From Blastocatellia bacterium (GTDB lineage: Bacteria > Acidobacteriota > Blastocatellia > Pyrinomonadales > Pyrinomonadaceae), in contig PSRF01000322.1 in assembly GCA_003175865.1 (NCBI GenBank), forward strand, positions 1-10,236: DNA of 10,236 nt, read 5' to 3'. Shown here one piece after another: positions 7,505 to 10,236 of the stretch (within the stretch, counting starts at the first letter, position 1; the number at the start of each line of letters is the position of its first letter). Made by a program: the position numbers and the translations under genes. Below the pieces are notes generated by a model. It made no database searches. It had not been told where the DNA came from and was given only the letters and a program-made list of their open reading frames with translations.

Positions 7505-8524
7505 TCAGAAGAGTTCTTCGTCTTTAATAAACCGGGGTCGCGCTTTTACCTCTTTGTAGATTTTGCCGATATATTCACCTACCAGGCCGAGAAACATAAT
7601 CTGCACTCCTCCCAAGAAATAGATTGGGATTACGGTCCCGGCCCAACCTGGCGGTGTGCGGCCCATAAATTTTTCGTACAAATAAAAGAGCGTCATGATG
7701 CCGCTAAAGAGGAAGATCAACAAACCAAATCCTGTAACAATACGTAGCGGCACAACACTAAATGAAGTAATTCCGTCAAAAGCAAGCGACGCAAGTTTTC
7801 GCAAACCATGTTTCGATCGGCCGGCGCTTCGACGTCTGACATCAAAAGCAACGGATTCTGAGCGATAACCGATATCAACAAAGATACCGCGCAGAAATAG
7901 GTTGTATTCAGGATATTGCGCGATCGCCTCAAGTGCTTTCCGCGAGACCAGGCGATACTCGGAGTGATGCTTGATGATTCGCGCGCCCATTAACTCCAAC
8001 ATGTTGTAGAAGAACCATGACGTGAATCTTTTCAACCATGCCGCGTCATTGCGTCGCCTGACACCATAGACGATGTGAACGCCCTGCCGATATTTTTCAA
8101 GAAATGTTTCAATGACTTGTTCGTCCTGCTGTAGATCGGCATCGATGGTGACAACACAGTCGACCCGATCTTTGACTCCTAACAACCCGGCCAACAATGC
8201 GTTTTGGGTCCCGACATTGCGCGCGAGTTTCAAACCCTTCACTCGTCGATTTCGCCGGTTCAAATCTTCAATGATCTTCCAGGTCGAATCACTACTGCCA
8301 TCATCAACGAAATAAACGAAACTGTTGTCATCAATCCGTGTTGCATCAACCAGTGTTTGCATGAAATCGATCAGCCGCTGCGCAGTTTGTGCAACTAATA
8401 ATTCCTCATTCAGACAGGGCACAACAACGGCGAGCACCGGTAAATCTGGGCCATTACCGCCGCTCGCAACACCGCTTTGCGGTTTAGTGGTCAGTTGTTC
8501 AGCAATGTCGGTTGTGATACCCAA
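7505..8524 (-). CDS. GT2 polyprenyl-phosphate glycosyltransferase (CsbB/GtrB/DPM1-like)
   Basis: 339 residues. The GT-A catalytic domain shows VVVPCLNEE (33-41), VDDGSSDST (73-81), and the metal-binding DAD (128-130) in TIDADLQQDEQ. HSEYRLVSRKALEAI (187-201) matches the family's usual SDFRLxxR region with Glu189 in place of Asp. Two C-terminal membrane helices (about 262-284 and 296-318) end in GEYIGKIYKEVKARPRF (316-332), a hallmark of the bactoprenol-phosphate glycosyltransferase group. Such enzymes move a sugar from a nucleotide donor to undecaprenyl phosphate at the inner face of the membrane, giving the donor for GT-C enzymes such as YfhO. The start is TTG, preceded by AAGAGA seven bases upstream. 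No ATG lies before the catalytic motifs; GTG at codon 30 (8437) is the only near alternative. It follows the GT4 gene by 15 bases, so they form one operon. Which sugar is carried is not visible. Confidence 0.92.
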   Translation of the reverse strand: MGITTDIAEQLTTKPQSGVASGGNGPDLPVLAVVVPCLNEELLVAQTAQRLIDFMQTLVDATRIDDNSFVYFVDDGSSDSTWKIIEDLNRRNRRVKGLKLARNVGTQNALLAGLLGVKDRVDCVVTIDADLQQDEQVIETFLEKYRQGVHIVYGVRRRNDAAWLKRFTSWFFYNMLELMGARIIKHHSEYRLVSRKALEAIAQYPEYNLFLRGIFVDIGYRSESVAFDVRRRSAGRSKHGLRKLASLAFDGITSFSVVPLRIVTGFGLLIFLFSGIMTLFYLYEKFMGRTPPGWAGTVIPIYFLGGVQIMFLGLVGEYIGKIYKEVKARPRFIKDEELF

Positions 8525-8531
8525 TGCGAAA

Positions 8532-8537
8532 TCTCTT
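8532..8537 (-). promoter_or_regulatory. Ribosome binding site supporting the TTG start of the GT2 gene
   Basis: The minus strand reads AAGAGA, with seven bases between it and the TTG at 8522-8524. It lies between the stop of the upstream glycosyltransferase gene (8540-8542) and the TTG. It decides for the TTG because the next possible start, GTG at 8437, has no such site. Confidence 0.5.
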
Positions 8538-8539
8538 GT

Positions 8540-10236
8540 TTAAGCTACCGCACTTATGATTGGCTTAGTTGCGAGCCGATCGACCAGTCCTGCAAGTATT
8601 GGCCAAACGGAATCCGGTGTGAAGTCCGCTCTACGCAATCGTTGTTTATCAATTATCGACTGACGAAACTCTTCGTCAGTCACTAAACGATACGCGCGCC
8701 GGGCAACAGTTGAAACATCTTCATCTAGTTCAAACAGCACACCGGCCTGACCCACTGTTTCGCTTACCGCCGTTACTTCGAGAGCACAAACAGGGATATC
8801 AAACCACATCGCCTCAACCAGTGGCGCCCCAAAGCCTTCATGCTCGCTGAACGACCAATATAAATGGGACGTACGATAGTAGGCGAGGAGAGTTTCCTCC
8901 TCAACAACACCTGTTACTTCCACCGCGGATTCTAAATTGAATCGTTTTATTGTTCCTAGCAGATGGTGGAAAAACGGATCTGATAGCCGTCCTTCACCAA
9001 CAATTATCAGGCGCGACTCCGGCAGGAGTTCTTGAAAATGACTGAACGCTTCCACCAGTCGATCCTGCTTTTTGTTCGGGGCAATGCGACCCGTGAAGAG
9101 AATATTCGTTCGTCCGTCCTGCCCACATCGCATCTGGTTTTGATCGGGAATCATGTTCCACCGATGCGGATCGATGACTATTGGTAACACGCCCGGATTA
9201 TTGAAACCGTGAGCAGCGAGTTCACGGGCGTTATAGGCCGAATCACCGACCGACACCTCAAAATACGGTGCGAGTCGTTTCAAACTCTTTCGTCCTGTGT
9301 CCAACATCCAAGCGAACCCAGGACGGTACGGTGCGAAGTACTGAGCTGGTGTGATGTTGTGATAGATGAGACACTTTGGCCCCTGATGATTCACTGCCAG
9401 ACTGGTTAGTTCTGAACCGATTGAGTGGTGATACAACAATGCTGCTTCAGGTTCGGGTTGTGTTTCATCGGACAGTAACGCGCTCGCTCTCATCCGATCC
9501 TCACAACGTTTCGCAAAAATCTCCGACTCATAACCGTTAGCTCTCAAGCGTTCCCGAATTGCGAGCGCCTGGTTCGAGATCGCGTCGCCATAAACCATAT
9601 CGGGAAGCAGTTGATGGATCGCAGCGAGATTCGTTCTTCGAACCTTGGTTTGTGACTCGGTTTGATTCAGATCAAACAGTTTTTCGTAGCGCGAAATTAT
9701 CTTGTCCCAATCCGCGTGCTCGTCCGCATAAAGACGTCCAAGCTCGCCGAGCCGCGCCAACTCACTCGAAGATGTGTTTTCGATTTCATGGAACGCCGCC
9801 ACCCATTCAGCTTCAGTTGCCGCGGACCAGCCGCCGCCCGACCGACTGACAGCTTTGGCAGTCGCCAGACAATTTGCGTTAACAACAACGGGACGACCAA
9901 CAGACCATGCCTCCATCATCGTGCGTGAAAAACTCTCGTTCGTGCTCGGCTGCACGACCGCAGTTGCCAGTCGCAAAAGTGAGGCTTTAAGTTCATCACT
10001 GATAAGTTCAAGGTCAATCACGTTGGCTTCGGAAAGCGATTCGGTGCCGGGGCCAGCCAGTACAAGGTCCAGCGGCGAGTTCGAGGTTTGTCTGAATGCG
10101 CGAAAAGCACGCAACAACATGTCGATATTCTTCACCGCCTCCCGGCGACCGAGATACAGCAGAAATCGCTTTCCGTGAAGTTGATCCGGAAGTTCAGCGC
10201 CCGCACCGATCGGCTCAGTTCCCTCACTAATCACTT
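8540..10236 (-). CDS. Tandem GT4 glycosyltransferase fusion (5' end outside window)
   Basis: The frame is open through the right edge. The GTG at 10232-10234 is an internal codon, not a supported start; residue numbers here count from it (564 residues visible). Residues 1-190 are the C-terminal, donor-binding half of one GT-B enzyme: LLYLGRREAVKNIDMLLRAF (25-44), VLAGPG (58-63) and an E-x7-E motif at E100/E108 (ESFSRTMME). Residues about 203-564 are a complete second GT4 enzyme: IHQLLPDMVYGDAISNQALA (206-225) opens its acceptor half, TGRIAPNKKQDRLVEAF (381-397) and VGEG (412-415) open its donor half, and the second E-x7-E is E466/E474 (EGFGAPLVE). Such retaining, soluble or membrane-associated enzymes use nucleotide sugars to extend lipid-linked glycans. 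Two active sites in one chain suggest two successive sugar additions. It is followed closely by the GT2 gene, with its TAA in the same frame as that gene. Confidence 0.92.
   Translation of the reverse strand, partial: VISEGTEPIGAGAELPDQLHGKRFLLYLGRREAVKNIDMLLRAFRAFRQTSNSPLDLVLAGPGTESLSEANVIDLELISDELKASLLRLATAVVQPSTNESFSRTMMEAWSVGRPVVVNANCLATAKAVSRSGGGWSAATEAEWVAAFHEIENTSSSELARLGELGRLYADEHADWDKIISRYEKLFDLNQTESQTKVRRTNLAAIHQLLPDMVYGDAISNQALAIRERLRANGYESEIFAKRCEDRMRASALLSDETQPEPEAALLYHHSIGSELTSLAVNHQGPKCLIYHNITPAQYFAPYRPGFAWMLDTGRKSLKRLAPYFEVSVGDSAYNARELAAHGFNNPGVLPIVIDPHRWNMIPDQNQMRCGQDGRTNILFTGRIAPNKKQDRLVEAFSHFQELLPESRLIIVGEGRLSDPFFHHLLGTIKRFNLESAVEVTGVVEEETLLAYYRTSHLYWSFSEHEGFGAPLVEAMWFDIPVCALEVTAVSETVGQAGVLFELDEDVSTVARRAYRLVTDEEFRQSIIDKQRLRRADFTPDSVWPILAGLVDRLATKPIISAVA

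Noticed and set aside
9774..10178. 134-codon open frame on the plus strand
   Set aside because: It lies opposite the tandem GT4 gene, whose motifs clearly define the coding frame; no family features and no ribosome binding site.

Overview
The window looks like part of a bacterial surface-polysaccharide or cell-envelope glycosylation locus. There are six protein genes and one partial gene end, with no RNA genes, no phage genes and no recognisable transposase. The organism cannot be fixed from the sequence. Several very large YfhO-type membrane proteins, moderate GC content, GTG/TTG starts and weak Shine-Dalgarno sites would fit an acidobacterium (Blastocatellia-like), but this is a low-confidence guess.

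Plus strand, left part: bases 1-405 hold the 3' end of a YfhO-family membrane protein, followed 16 bases later by a second, complete YfhO paralogue (422-3355). These two are tandem relatives. Minus strand, the rest: reading from right to left there is a large protein with two fused GT4 glycosyltransferase units (8540-10236, open at the window edge). Fifteen bases later comes a GT2 polyprenyl-phosphate glycosyltransferase with two C-terminal membrane helices (7505-8524). After a 289-base gap there is a zinc-ribbon SAM methyltransferase (6367-7215), which overlaps a third YfhO paralogue (3488-6370) by four bases. The third YfhO converges on the second.

Each of the two larger intergenic gaps contains a long inverted repeat. 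One (3349-3474) has 46-base arms, the outer 29 perfectly matched. It sits between the convergent YfhO genes and contains the stop codon of the left gene. The other (7325-7443) has about 31-base arms around a 57-base loop. Neither resembles a classic terminator with a T-run; both look more like dispersed palindromic (MITE- or REP-like) elements.

Working hypothesis: the GT2 enzyme charges a lipid carrier with a sugar on the cytoplasmic side, a flippase not present here turns it over, and a YfhO GT-C protein moves the sugar onto an extracytoplasmic acceptor, as in the known CsbB-YfhO arrangement of Firmicutes. The tandem GT4 protein would add sugars to a lipid-linked glycan in the cytoplasm, and the methyltransferase could modify a sugar or nucleotide sugar. 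The gene families are well supported; the pathway link is inference.
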